Positions 1 through 6,805 of a stretch of DNA of 8,107 nt are shown in pieces. A program made the position numbers and the translations under genes. Under the pieces are notes generated by a model. It saw only the letters and a list, made by a program, of their open reading frames with translations. It did not search any database and was not told the origin of the DNA. The stretch is from an uncultured Fretibacterium sp. (GTDB taxonomy: Bacteria; Synergistota; Synergistia; Synergistales; Aminobacteriaceae), in the NCBI GenBank assembly GCA_937915755.1, contig CALGGR010000302.1:1-8107 (forward strand), read 5' to 3'. Within the stretch, counting starts at the first letter, position 1, and each line of letters begins with the position of its first letter.

Positions 1-458
1 CCGTTTCCTATTACGCAACCATTTTTCATTCTGTAAAAAAATCCGTCGCAAATCGCGCAGTAAGAAACGCCTTTGCCTTCAAAAGCCGTAATCCCTTCTA
101 CAGGCGGGCGGAGTTTTTTATTGCCAGTTGCCAAAATCACGGACGCAGCCAGATATTCTTTTCCGTCAGCCGTAAGCGAATATTTTGTTTTGGGGGCAGG
201 AGACGTCATCATTAAGCCGGTAACTTCCGCTTCTATAACATCTACGCCTAATTTTTTTGCCTGCTCAATGCCATTTTTGTAAAGCGCCTCTCCTGTTATG
301 CCGTCTGCAAATCCATAGTAATTATCTATTTTATGCGCTTTTTCCAGCTGGCTTTCCCCTTTGTAAAGCACAAGCACATTTAAGTTTGCCCTCTTTGCAT
401 AAAGGGAGGCAGAAATCCCGGCAGGCCCTGCCCCAATAATGATTATATCGTATTCCAT
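1..458 (-). CDS. trxB: Thioredoxin reductase-type FAD/NAD(P) oxidoreductase, N-terminal half (runs off the window)
   Basis: Thioredoxin reductases pass electrons from NADPH through FAD and a redox-active disulfide to thioredoxin in the cytoplasm. The first 152 residues are visible; the family is usually about 310 residues, so the C-terminal half lies left of position 1. Residues 5-14 (IIIIGAGPAG) form the GxGxxG FAD-binding loop, residues 109-112 (LATG) are the conserved ATG-like motif before the second domain, and Cys134-Ala-Ile-Cys137 followed by DGFFYR is the TrxB redox centre, at almost the same position as in E. coli TrxB. The ATG at 458-456 is preceded by an AGAGAGG-like ribosome site at good spacing. 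It lies 55 bp downstream of the helicase/peroxidase frame on the same strand and is probably co-transcribed with it. A TrxB or a close ferredoxin/NADH-dependent paralogue is equally compatible, because the cofactor-specificity region is missing. The class call is firm; the exact electron donor is not. Confidence 0.85.
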   Translation of the reverse strand, partial: MEYDIIIIGAGPAGISASLYAKRANLNVLVLYKGESQLEKAHKIDNYYGFADGITGEALYKNGIEQAKKLGVDVIEAEVTGLMMTSPAPKTKYSLTADGKEYLAASVILATGNKKLRPPVEGITAFEGKGVSYCAICDGFFYRMKNGCVIGN

Positions 459-493
459 ATTTTTCCTCTCTTCACAAAGTAATACCGAGCCAC

Positions 494-514
494 GGCGGGC
501 AGCGCCCAAGCGCC
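494..514 (-). other. GC-rich hairpin between the helicase/gpx frame and trxB
   Basis: On the minus strand the bases around the stop codon can fold as GGC...GGGC-GCT-GCCC-GCC: a 4-bp GGGC/GCCC stem extended by GGC/GCC across a bulge. No T-run follows, so it is not a standard intrinsic terminator. It could stabilise the transcript end or weakly attenuate transcription into trxB. It is short and may be chance. Confidence 0.25.
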
Positions 515-798
515 TACAATAATTTTTCTATATCGCCGGCGATTTTTTTAGGTTCAACGGTAGATTCGTAGCGCTGAACGACGTTTCCCTCGCGGTCTAC
601 AAGGAACTTTGTAAAATTCCATTTGATATCATCGTTTAATTGATACTGCGGGTCAGCCTTTTCCACCAATTTCTCCATAAAAAGGCTTTCCTTTGAATTG
701 CGCAAGAATCCTTTAAATCCCTGTTTGCTCTTCAGATATGTAAACAACTCGGTCTCTCCCTCGCCGTTGACGAGTATCTTCTTAAATTGCGGGAAAGA
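514..798 (-). pseudogene. C-terminal half of a glutathione peroxidase, fused to the helicase (gpx remnant)
   Basis: Residues about 816-909 of the helicase frame match the second half of bacterial glutathione peroxidases. FPQFKKILVNG corresponds to the family's FPxFxKIDVNG block. ELFTYLKSKQGFKGF corresponds to the LYxYLKxxKGFxGF block, and ADPQY precedes IKWNFTKFLVDREGNVVQRY (873-892), the family's signature C-terminal block. Trp875 and Asn876 are two members of the peroxidase catalytic tetrad. The other half is missing: there is no catalytic Cys/Sec motif and no NQFGxQEP motif anywhere upstream, including 3244-3467. A full enzyme is about 160-180 residues and only about 94 remain, so it cannot be an active peroxidase alone. 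The neighbouring thioredoxin reductase fits an ancestral gpx-trxB pair, because most bacterial peroxidases of this family use thioredoxin. The exact junction is uncertain by perhaps 20 residues. The homology call is from pattern recognition and is strong in the WNF block. Confidence 0.75.
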
Positions 799-3243
799 AA
801 TGTTCGGATAATACGTTTCCCATACGCCCTTTAGATCAAGTGCATAGATATCCCCGCAATCGCTAAGTAGAGTCCCATCAGGGAGCTTTTCCTCGAATCT
901 TCCCTGCGCTACTAATTTCATGTACTTCCCGAACTCAGAGTTCAATACATCTTTCTCTGACTCTTTATTTACGCAGATGAACGCTTTTGTGAATATGCTC
1001 TGCGGGCGAGAAATCAAAACCTTTACATTATTGCACGTATCATAGAAATCCTTTTCCAGCATCAGCAGGCATGTCTTCAGTTTATTGATACATTCCTCTT
1101 TTTTTCCACTAAAAATGTAGGTAAATGATTCTGGGGAAATCAGGAAATTCCTTGATCCTTTTTTGCTTTTATACGTATCATAAATGCCTTCCAGCACCTT
1201 TTTTACTTGATACTGCTTTATTTGCGACATTCCGAATAACGCTTTCATAAATTTCATATCGTCGTAATAGAAATCCGTTATTGCTTTGCCTTTCATGGAC
1301 GATTTACGTGCAGCTCTTCCTATTTCCTGAACATAGTCCGAGAGGTTTCCACTAGCAGCATAGTGATATACATTTTTCACATCATTGACATCGACACCCA
1401 TTCCGAAGGCTTTTGTTGCCAGCATTATAGGTGTTGAGCCCTTACGAAACGCATCGAATGTCTGTCTTTTTGTTTCATTGAAAGCCTCATTGCTCTGTTC
1501 GTCAGTTTTTTTACCTGTATAGGTGCCAATCCTTTTGTCTATAGTAATTTCGGCAAATTCTTTCACGCCTTTTGCTGCGTTAAAAACGAGTGAGGCATAC
1601 GGAAAATAAACAATAGTTTTCTCATTTTCAGAAAGCCAAAATTTTATTCTTGCATCCAAAGACTTGCATTTTTCAAACTCATATTGAGATTTGGGTAATT
1701 TTTCTCCGCTCCCAGGATGAGTAATTTCAAATCCAATATCATCTCTGCGGACGTAACCCAAATATTTGATAGGATTTTCCATGTATAAGCTGACAACCGT
1801 ATCACTAACAGTATCATCAATGTCCCCGTTAATCGCAGTCGCTGTAAACGCACAAATAGGAAAATGGTATATCTTCCGCTCCATCGCCTTTTTTATGGTG
1901 ACGTTTATTCTGTTTCTGAGCTTATTCAAGTAGATTCCAAGATACCAATAGTCAGGTCTGAAACCAACTCCCCACGTGGTTACAATATGTGCTTCGTCAA
2001 CTATCACTAATCCTATTTCACGATCACCTATGATTGTTTCGATTGAATATGACAATAATGTTTCCGGACTCAAATACAGTAGATCGACTTCTCCGTCTTT
2101 GATTCTTTGTAAAACTGCCTCTTTTTCAATCTGAGTTATTAAATCTGAATTGAACGCCTCAACACGTTTGTACCCCGAATTATGTAATTTCTCTTTTTGA
2201 TCCTGCATCAAGGCCTTAACAGGTTCAATAATAACGGTGAGTTTTTGATATTTCTTAGCCAGATATACGGCAGGTACCTGGAACATAACAGATTTTCCAG
2301 CACCTGTAGATGCTGTGACAAAAATATCTCTAAATCTAGCACCCTCATCGTATGAATTTTCTGCCTGACGGATTATTTCTTGAATAATCTGTGCCTGCGA
2401 TAAATCAACTACCTCTTTATCGATATCAGGATTTTTATAGAATTTAATAGTTCTGAAGCTTTCAAAGTTCTTTATCTTGATGTCATTTTTTGCAATATCA
2501 ATAAGTTCATTTTCAAGTTCGACATCTTCAGGAAGTTTCTCATTGAAATTAATCAGCCTAATGCCATTATGCAGGCAATAAGCTTGCAAAGAGCGCTGAA
2601 TACGTTGAGAGGTTTCACCGTTTGTAGCTTTCAGGCTGATGACCTTAGGTTCACTATCAATGATCCGTTCTAAATCGCGAAGATATGTATCGACATCTTC
2701 GTTCAGGAAAATATTATAGTCACTTTCATCCCCAACGTCCTCGATAACTAAGTTTTGTGGATAGTAATCTACAACTATAATGTTCTCGGAATTATCATAT
2801 TCGTAGTTATGGAAACTGCCATAAAGAACGCCATCGGCATCAACTAAGGCATTATATACTGCAATGAAATTCAGACAATCATCACTTTGGGTGCTACGGT
2901 CTCCATTTAACGTGTCGATTATTTCTCTTGCTAATTCCTCACTCATTTCAAATTCCACCGGGTAATAATCCGGATATAGATTATTACGAAAGATAGTTAG
3001 GTTAAGCCCGTCTTCTTCTATTGCATCGTCAACTCTATTCTTTATGAGCGAGTATTCTTCATAAGTGATCCAAGCACTATCCCCTTCATCCAAAGACAGT
3101 AGTGCCATACTTAAATTTTTACGAGTTTTCTTATCAAATTGTAGGACATCTTTCTTCTTTATTATAGGTTCATCTATGAGAGGCTTATCTGCCAAGTGTT
3201 CGAGAAATTCTATTTCAAATCCTTTATAAACAATAAGTTTCAC
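514..3243 (-). CDS. RecQ-like SF2 DNA helicase whose C-terminus is fused in frame to a glutathione peroxidase tail
   Basis: A 909-residue frame, probably an ATP-driven 3'-5' DNA helicase. The GTG start at 3243-3241 has an AGGGGA ribosome site 7 nt upstream. Residues 1 to about 285 are an acidic N-terminal region I do not recognise. The helicase core spans about 285-650: motif I A311-STGAGKS318, motif II DEAH 416-419 followed by W424 and FRPDY 428-432 (the RecQ aromatic-rich loop pattern), motif III TAT 467-469, motif V ATKAFGMGVD 609-618, motif VI QEIGRAAR 639-646. Residues 650 to about 815 contain a possible winged-helix region near 700-730; I see no four-cysteine RecQ zinc cluster and no HRDC domain. 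From about residue 816 (SFPQFKK) to the end the sequence reads as the C-terminal half of a glutathione peroxidase (separate entry). The helicase is therefore probably truncated at its 3' end. Base composition is clearly lower in G+C than the plus-strand operon, which fits horizontal acquisition. Stand-alone RecQ-like helicases with unusual N-termini occur in defence islands, but no partner gene is present here. Confidence 0.85.
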   Translation of the reverse strand: MKLIVYKGFEIEFLEHLADKPLIDEPIIKKKDVLQFDKKTRKNLSMALLSLDEGDSAWITYEEYSLIKNRVDDAIEEDGLNLTIFRNNLYPDYYPVEFEMSEELAREIIDTLNGDRSTQSDDCLNFIAVYNALVDADGVLYGSFHNYEYDNSENIIVVDYYPQNLVIEDVGDESDYNIFLNEDVDTYLRDLERIIDSEPKVISLKATNGETSQRIQRSLQAYCLHNGIRLINFNEKLPEDVELENELIDIAKNDIKIKNFESFRTIKFYKNPDIDKEVVDLSQAQIIQEIIRQAENSYDEGARFRDIFVTASTGAGKSVMFQVPAVYLAKKYQKLTVIIEPVKALMQDQKEKLHNSGYKRVEAFNSDLITQIEKEAVLQRIKDGEVDLLYLSPETLLSYSIETIIGDREIGLVIVDEAHIVTTWGVGFRPDYWYLGIYLNKLRNRINVTIKKAMERKIYHFPICAFTATAINGDIDDTVSDTVVSLYMENPIKYLGYVRRDDIGFEITHPGSGEKLPKSQYEFEKCKSLDARIKFWLSENEKTIVYFPYASLVFNAAKGVKEFAEITIDKRIGTYTGKKTDEQSNEAFNETKRQTFDAFRKGSTPIMLATKAFGMGVDVNDVKNVYHYAASGNLSDYVQEIGRAARKSSMKGKAITDFYYDDMKFMKALFGMSQIKQYQVKKVLEGIYDTYKSKKGSRNFLISPESFTYIFSGKKEECINKLKTCLLMLEKDFYDTCNNVKVLISRPQSIFTKAFICVNKESEKDVLNSEFGKYMKLVAQGRFEEKLPDGTLLSDCGDIYALDLKGVWETYYPNISFPQFKKILVNGEGETELFTYLKSKQGFKGFLRNSKESLFMEKLVEKADPQYQLNDDIKWNFTKFLVDREGNVVQRYESTVEPKKIAGDIEKLL

Positions 3244-3272
3244 TTTTTTATCCCCTATTTTTTTGTTTTTTT

Positions 3273-3278
3273 ATTATA
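3273..3278 (-). promoter_or_regulatory. Candidate -10 box for the helicase transcript
   Basis: A perfect TATAAT reads leftward here, 29 bp upstream of the helicase GTG start. The surrounding sequence is very AT-rich. I see no good -35 hexamer at 16-18 bp, so the box alone carries the call. In such AT-rich DNA a chance match is possible. Confidence 0.35.
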
Positions 3279-3393
3279 TCTTATATCATCTTTGAACTTG
3301 TACAGCCATTTTCAGTAATTGCCAGCAAATCCTCAAATATGACAGGCAACTTCAGTGGTTAACATGGCGGAAAGCTGTGCAGACTCTACTTAA

Positions 3394-3424
3394 TTGCAAG
3401 AGATAATTTCAATGAGTGTATAAT
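3394..3424 (+). promoter_or_regulatory. Candidate sigma70-type promoter for the nadE-queA operon
   Basis: TTGCAA at 3394-3399 and a perfect TATAAT at 3419-3424 are separated by 19 bp, slightly longer than the ideal 17. Transcription would begin near 3431, leaving a short leader before the nadE ribosome site. It is the only good promoter pair upstream of the tightly packed operon. Confidence 0.5.
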
Positions 3425-3450
3425 ATCAGAATATTTTATTCATAAATTTT

Positions 3451-3470
3451 AGAGAGGATACAAAGACTTG
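3451..3470 (+). promoter_or_regulatory. Ribosome binding site and TTG start of nadE
   Basis: AGAGAGG (3451-3457) lies 10 nt before TTG at 3468-3470. An in-frame TAG at 3450-3452 blocks any start further upstream, and no ATG or GTG lies between, so the TTG is the only standard start that preserves the NadE N-terminus. Confidence 0.75.
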
Positions 3471-4181
3471 CGCGACATTGTAATTAAGTGTGAACAATGG
3501 CTGTCCGATGAGGTCAAGAAAGCCGGAGCATCAGGAATAATTCTCGGTCTCTCCGGCGGAATTGACTCCTCAGTCCTCGCGGCTCTGGGTCGTGAAGCAT
3601 TGGGCCATGACGGTGTACTCGGCGTGATTATGCCATGCCACAGCAACCCTAACGATGAGGCGGACGCTAAACTTCTTGCCGAGACTCTTGACGTTAAATA
3701 CACCCGCGTTGACCTTTCGGCTGCCTATGACTCAATGTGTGAGGCGTTGGGCGTTGAAGTGAGTCCCCTCGTAAGCTCGAACATGAAAGCACGTCTCAGA
3801 ATGGTTACGCTATATGCTCTAGGTCAGACCAACAGGCTCTTAGTCTGCGGGACTAGCAACCGTTCAGAGTACGAGACAGGATACTTCACGAAATACGGCG
3901 ACTCGGGTTCAGACTTGATGCCGCTGGCCAGCTTCCTGAAGCGTGATATTCGTGCGATGGCGAAAATTCTCGGTGTCCCCGAACGAATCATCACTAAAGC
4001 TCCAAGCGCGGGCCTCGTTGACGGACAGACAGACGAGGGCGATATGGGTTTCACGTATGATGTTCTCGACGAATATTTAGCGTCAGGGAAAATTGATGAC
4101 CCTTCGGCAAAGGAAAGAATTGACGTTATGCGCCGCAGAAGTGAACACAAACGCAAGCCGATTCCAATCTTCAGACCATAA
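3468..4181 (+). CDS. nadE: Ammonia-dependent NAD+ synthetase NadE
   Basis: NadE amidates deamido-NAD+ to NAD+ with ATP, the last step of NAD synthesis in the cytoplasm. The 237-residue protein has the N-type ATP pyrophosphatase loop SGGIDSS at 29-35. It also has GTSNRSE at 128-134, the substrate-binding stretch GYFTKYGDSGSDLMPL at 138-153, and KAPSAGLVDGQTDEGD at 177-192. It ends with the usual basic SEHKRKP tail. There is no glutaminase (nitrilase) domain, so it should use free ammonia, or an amidotransferase partner not seen here. Its length is slightly below the common 245-275 but no motif is missing. It starts at TTG (see the ribosome-site entry) and ends 20 bp before yebC, as first gene of the plus-strand operon. 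The identification is very secure. Confidence 0.96.
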   Translation: MRDIVIKCEQWLSDEVKKAGASGIILGLSGGIDSSVLAALGREALGHDGVLGVIMPCHSNPNDEADAKLLAETLDVKYTRVDLSAAYDSMCEALGVEVSPLVSSNMKARLRMVTLYALGQTNRLLVCGTSNRSEYETGYFTKYGDSGSDLMPLASFLKRDIRAMAKILGVPERIITKAPSAGLVDGQTDEGDMGFTYDVLDEYLASGKIDDPSAKERIDVMRRRSEHKRKPIPIFRP

Positions 4182-4201
4182 TACTATTCAGGAGTGATAA
4201 C

Positions 4202-4957
4202 ATGTCAGGACATTCAAAATGGGCAAACATCAAGCACAGGAAAGCAGCACAGGACGCAAAGAGGGGCAACCTCTTCCAGAAGTTAGTCCGCGCAATCATC
4301 ATCGCGGCAAAAGACGGCGGCGGAGACCCGGCCATGAACATGCGTCTCAAGACAGCCATTGAGCGCGCAAAAGCCGTAAGCGTACCCAACGACAACATTA
4401 CACGCGCCATAAAACGCGGAACAGGTGAACTCGGCGACATCTCATATGACGAGCTAACCTACGAAGTCATAGGCCCTTCAGGGATCGCAGTCCTCGTAAA
4501 CGTAATGACCGACAACAGAAACCGCACTACCCCCGAAATCCGCGCACTTCTCGCAAGAAACGGCGGGCAGATGGGCAGTGAAGGTTCGGTAGCATGGATG
4601 TTCGACCGCAAAGGTGTCATTGAAGTCAAAGGAAAGAACATCGACGAGGACGAACTAATGACTCTCGGACTAGACTCTGGAATGTCGGACATGGAGGCAA
4701 ATGATGAGGGCTTCACGCTCTACTGCGAGCCGTCAGACCTTGACACATTACAGAAAGCACTTGAGGACGCGAAATATGTCGTCGAAAACGCGGAAGTCTC
4801 AATGATTGCGAAGACACCCGTTGAAGTCTCAGACCCCGATTCGGCAAGGAAGGTCTTGCGCCTTGTTGATGCTCTCGAAGAACACGATGATGTGCAGAAT
4901 GTTTACTCGAACTTTGACATTCCTGACGAGGTGGCATCACAGATTGAGGACGAATAG
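4202..4957 (+). CDS. yebC: YebC/PmpR/TACO1-family translation factor or regulator
   Basis: This is a 251-residue member of the YebC/TACO1 family, cytoplasmic proteins described both as transcriptional regulators (PmpR) and, for TACO1 and some bacterial members, as translation activators that help ribosomes through difficult stretches such as polyproline. The diagnostic N-terminus MSGHSKWANIKHRK is intact. It is followed by the helical AQDAKRGNLFQKL segment, NDNITRAIKRGTGE (about 60-75), the YEVIGPSGIAVLV block and the TDNRNRTTPEIR block. The C-terminus has LVDALEEHDDVQNVYSNFDI, the usual last-domain signature. The ATG has AGGAG at 4190-4194. The stop codon is directly followed by the ruvC start, a pairing common in bacteria. 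The family is certain; which of the proposed roles applies here cannot be read from sequence. Confidence 0.95.
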   Translation: MSGHSKWANIKHRKAAQDAKRGNLFQKLVRAIIIAAKDGGGDPAMNMRLKTAIERAKAVSVPNDNITRAIKRGTGELGDISYDELTYEVIGPSGIAVLVNVMTDNRNRTTPEIRALLARNGGQMGSEGSVAWMFDRKGVIEVKGKNIDEDELMTLGLDSGMSDMEANDEGFTLYCEPSDLDTLQKALEDAKYVVENAEVSMIAKTPVEVSDPDSARKVLRLVDALEEHDDVQNVYSNFDIPDEVASQIEDE

Positions 4958-5425
4958 TTGCGGGTTTGTCTGGGAATAGATCCCGGCCTCGCTCGTGTGG
5001 GCTATGGTGCTGTAGCGCAGTCTGAGGCGGGGCTTTTGCCGGTCTGCTACGGTTGTATTGAGACAAGCCCGTCAATGAGTTTCTCGGAACGCATCATGAA
5101 GATTTATTCTGACGTGAATGGGAAAATAGAAGTGATACGTCCTGATTTCGTGTCGATTGAGCGCCTATTCTTCGGCAAAAACGTGAAGACCGCCGAATAT
5201 GTCTATCAAGCACGAGGGGTGATAATGCTTCTCATCGCGCAGAATAATCTTCCCGTAACCGAACTCACGCCCACAGTCATAAAGCGGGCTGTCTGCGGAA
5301 GCACTAAGGCCGATAAGCACACGGTACAGACAAGAATACGGGATATTCTCGCACTCGATGAAATACCTAGACCCGATGACACTGCTGATGCACTCGCGGC
5401 GGCTGTTGCGGGTCTTTCTTTATGA
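4958..5425 (+). CDS. ruvC: Holliday-junction resolvase RuvC
   Basis: RuvC is a dimeric endonuclease that cuts four-way DNA junctions during recombinational repair, normally on a junction held by RuvA and RuvB. The 155-residue protein keeps the acidic catalytic set: Asp8 in GIDPG, Glu68 in SIERLFFG, and Asp141 and Asp144 in PDDTADALAAA. It also has the FGKNVKTAEYVYQARG helix and a KADKHTVQTRI segment. It is slightly shorter than the usual 160-175 but complete. It begins at TTG immediately after the yebC TAG, with GAGGA at 4946-4950 inside yebC as ribosome site, so translation is probably coupled. ruvA and ruvB are not adjacent; the next gene is spoIID. Confidence 0.95.
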   Translation: MRVCLGIDPGLARVGYGAVAQSEAGLLPVCYGCIETSPSMSFSERIMKIYSDVNGKIEVIRPDFVSIERLFFGKNVKTAEYVYQARGVIMLLIAQNNLPVTELTPTVIKRAVCGSTKADKHTVQTRIRDILALDEIPRPDDTADALAAAVAGLSL

Positions 5426-5431
5426 AGGGAG

Positions 5432-6805
5432 ATGATTCACATTCGGACTAGAATTTTTGCCATTATAATCGCGGTTCTTTCGTGGACGTTTGAGGTTGAG
5501 GCACGTGATGTATATGTTAGGCTGTCAAATTCCAGCAGCTACTCAATCGGAATAACTCAGGGAATGCTGACGATGACAGACGCTGAAGGAAGACTCGCCA
5601 ATCTCGGTGAAAGCGCGCAGATTTCAGTTTCAGGCGGATACGTGAGCATTATGGGCAACACGTTCCTAATGCCCGTGAGGATTTCGGGATCAGGCCTCTT
5701 GCAGTTCAAGGGGAGGACATATCGCGGGGCGTTCCTGATCACGCAGAAGGGCGGACTTCTGAATGTCCTCGACGTTGAGCAATATCTTTGCGGGGTATTG
5801 CCGGCAGAGGTCGGGGCAAACTGGCACACTCAGGCACTGAGGACTCAGGCAATATGCGCGCGAACCTACGTCCTTAAGCAGAGCATGAACAGGGCGGATA
5901 AGGGCTATGATGTTGTTGACACTGACGCTGACCAAGTATATAAGGGCGCGGGCGTTGAGACTGCGAAAACGAATCAGGCGGTCTCAAGCACAGCGGGTGA
6001 AGTTCTCACTTACGGGAAGGAGCTTGCGTTCACATACTTCCATTCAGACAGCGGAGGACACACGGCGGATATTGCTGACGTTTGGGGACAGAATATCCCA
6101 TACCTCACGGGAGTTCCTGAGGTCGTGAACTACAAATCGCCAGTCTCAGTTTGGAACGCGAAAATTTCAGCCCAGAAAATCCAGAACGCCGTCAAGAAGG
6201 TTACAGGCTCAGACATCGGTACAATCTCGGAAGTCCAAGTTTCAGAGGTTGACGACGGAGGAAGGGCAATCACGATGACCTTCATCGGCTCAAACGGAAG
6301 CAGGTCAATGAAAGCCAGCCAGTTCCGTCTCGCGGTAGACCCTCGAACTTTGAAGAGTACGATGTTCACACCGTCAGGAGGAGCATTCAGGGTCAACAAC
6401 ACAACGACACCGAGCGGACTCGTAACTCAGAGGAAGCCTCAAGGTTCGGGGAACGAGCTTACATTTGAAGAGGAACAGGGACTCGCCAAGATGACATCAG
6501 AGGGAGTTTTCACATCAACTGAGCTGATCGACATGCTATCGAATCCCGACAAGCGCAAGAAATATTACCAGACTGGACTCGGTCGCGGCGGAAACAAGTC
6601 GTCAGCACCCGCAAAGAAGCCACGAAGCAAGTACGGCTACTCCATCGAGAAATCGGGAAACGACTTCATATTCTACGGTCGCGGCTGGGGTCATGGTGTC
6701 GGAATGTGCCAATGGGGTGCAATGGCTATGGCCGAACAAGGTTACAGCGCAGAGAAAATTCTCGCACATTACTATCCCGGAACGTCGGTAAGGAAGATAA
6801 AGTGA
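5432..6805 (+). CDS. spoIID: Secreted SpoIID/LytB-family cell-wall enzyme with a long internal insertion
   Basis: SpoIID-family proteins are peptidoglycan lytic transglycosylases that act on glycan strands lacking stem peptides. The 457-residue protein begins with a signal peptide: Arg5 and Arg7, a hydrophobic core about 8-20, and a likely cut after VEA (residue 24). The domain follows: VEQYLCGVLPAEVG with Glu126 at the expected catalytic place, the ALRTQAICARTYVL helix, and FHSDSGGHT (203-211). It ends in FYGRGWGHGVGMCQWGAMAM (414-433) and HYYPGTSV. Between LKSTMF (ending at 312) and the GRGWGHG block lie about 100 residues instead of the usual 20 or so, rich in Ser, Gly, Lys and Pro with one helix-like stretch. 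The A/GGGAG ribosome site directly abuts the ATG at 5432, which is unusually close; an ATT at 5441 would have normal spacing and keep the signal peptide. No other sporulation gene is here, so a role in ordinary wall remodelling is more likely than engulfment. Confidence 0.9.
   Translation: MIHIRTRIFAIIIAVLSWTFEVEARDVYVRLSNSSSYSIGITQGMLTMTDAEGRLANLGESAQISVSGGYVSIMGNTFLMPVRISGSGLLQFKGRTYRGAFLITQKGGLLNVLDVEQYLCGVLPAEVGANWHTQALRTQAICARTYVLKQSMNRADKGYDVVDTDADQVYKGAGVETAKTNQAVSSTAGEVLTYGKELAFTYFHSDSGGHTADIADVWGQNIPYLTGVPEVVNYKSPVSVWNAKISAQKIQNAVKKVTGSDIGTISEVQVSEVDDGGRAITMTFIGSNGSRSMKASQFRLAVDPRTLKSTMFTPSGGAFRVNNTTTPSGLVTQRKPQGSGNELTFEEEQGLAKMTSEGVFTSTELIDMLSNPDKRKKYYQTGLGRGGNKSSAPAKKPRSKYGYSIEKSGNDFIFYGRGWGHGVGMCQWGAMAMAEQGYSAEKILAHYYPGTSVRKIK
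6791..6805 (+). promoter_or_regulatory. Ribosome site and GTGA overlap that set the queA start
   Basis: AGGAAG at 6791-6796 lies 5 nt before GTG at 6802, and GTGA is shared between the queA start and the spoIID stop. This indicates coupled translation. It favours GTG 6802 over an upstream in-frame ATG at 6706, which lies inside the conserved SpoIID C-terminus. Confidence 0.75.

Noticed and set aside
73..439. Two small plus-strand frames at the left end
   Set aside because: Both are antisense to the thioredoxin reductase gene, which has intact FAD and CAIC motifs.
3244..3467. Possible missing N-terminal half of the glutathione peroxidase near the helicase 5' end
   Set aside because: I read both strands for the catalytic Cys/Sec and NQFG-type motifs and saw none, so a simple insertion leaving both gpx halves in the window is not supported.
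4713..5075. 120-codon minus-strand frame across the yebC/ruvC junction
   Set aside because: Antisense to two secure genes, rich in Arg/Pro/Ser as expected of a shadow frame, with no motif.
6706..6801. Longer queA start at ATG 6706 adding 32 residues
   Set aside because: It overlaps the conserved SpoIID C-terminus in another frame, the extra residues are not QueA-like, and GTG 6802 has a good ribosome site and a GTGA overlap.
6780..6805. preQ1 riboswitch controlling queA
   Set aside because: queA overlaps spoIID by 4 nt, with no leader to hold an aptamer.
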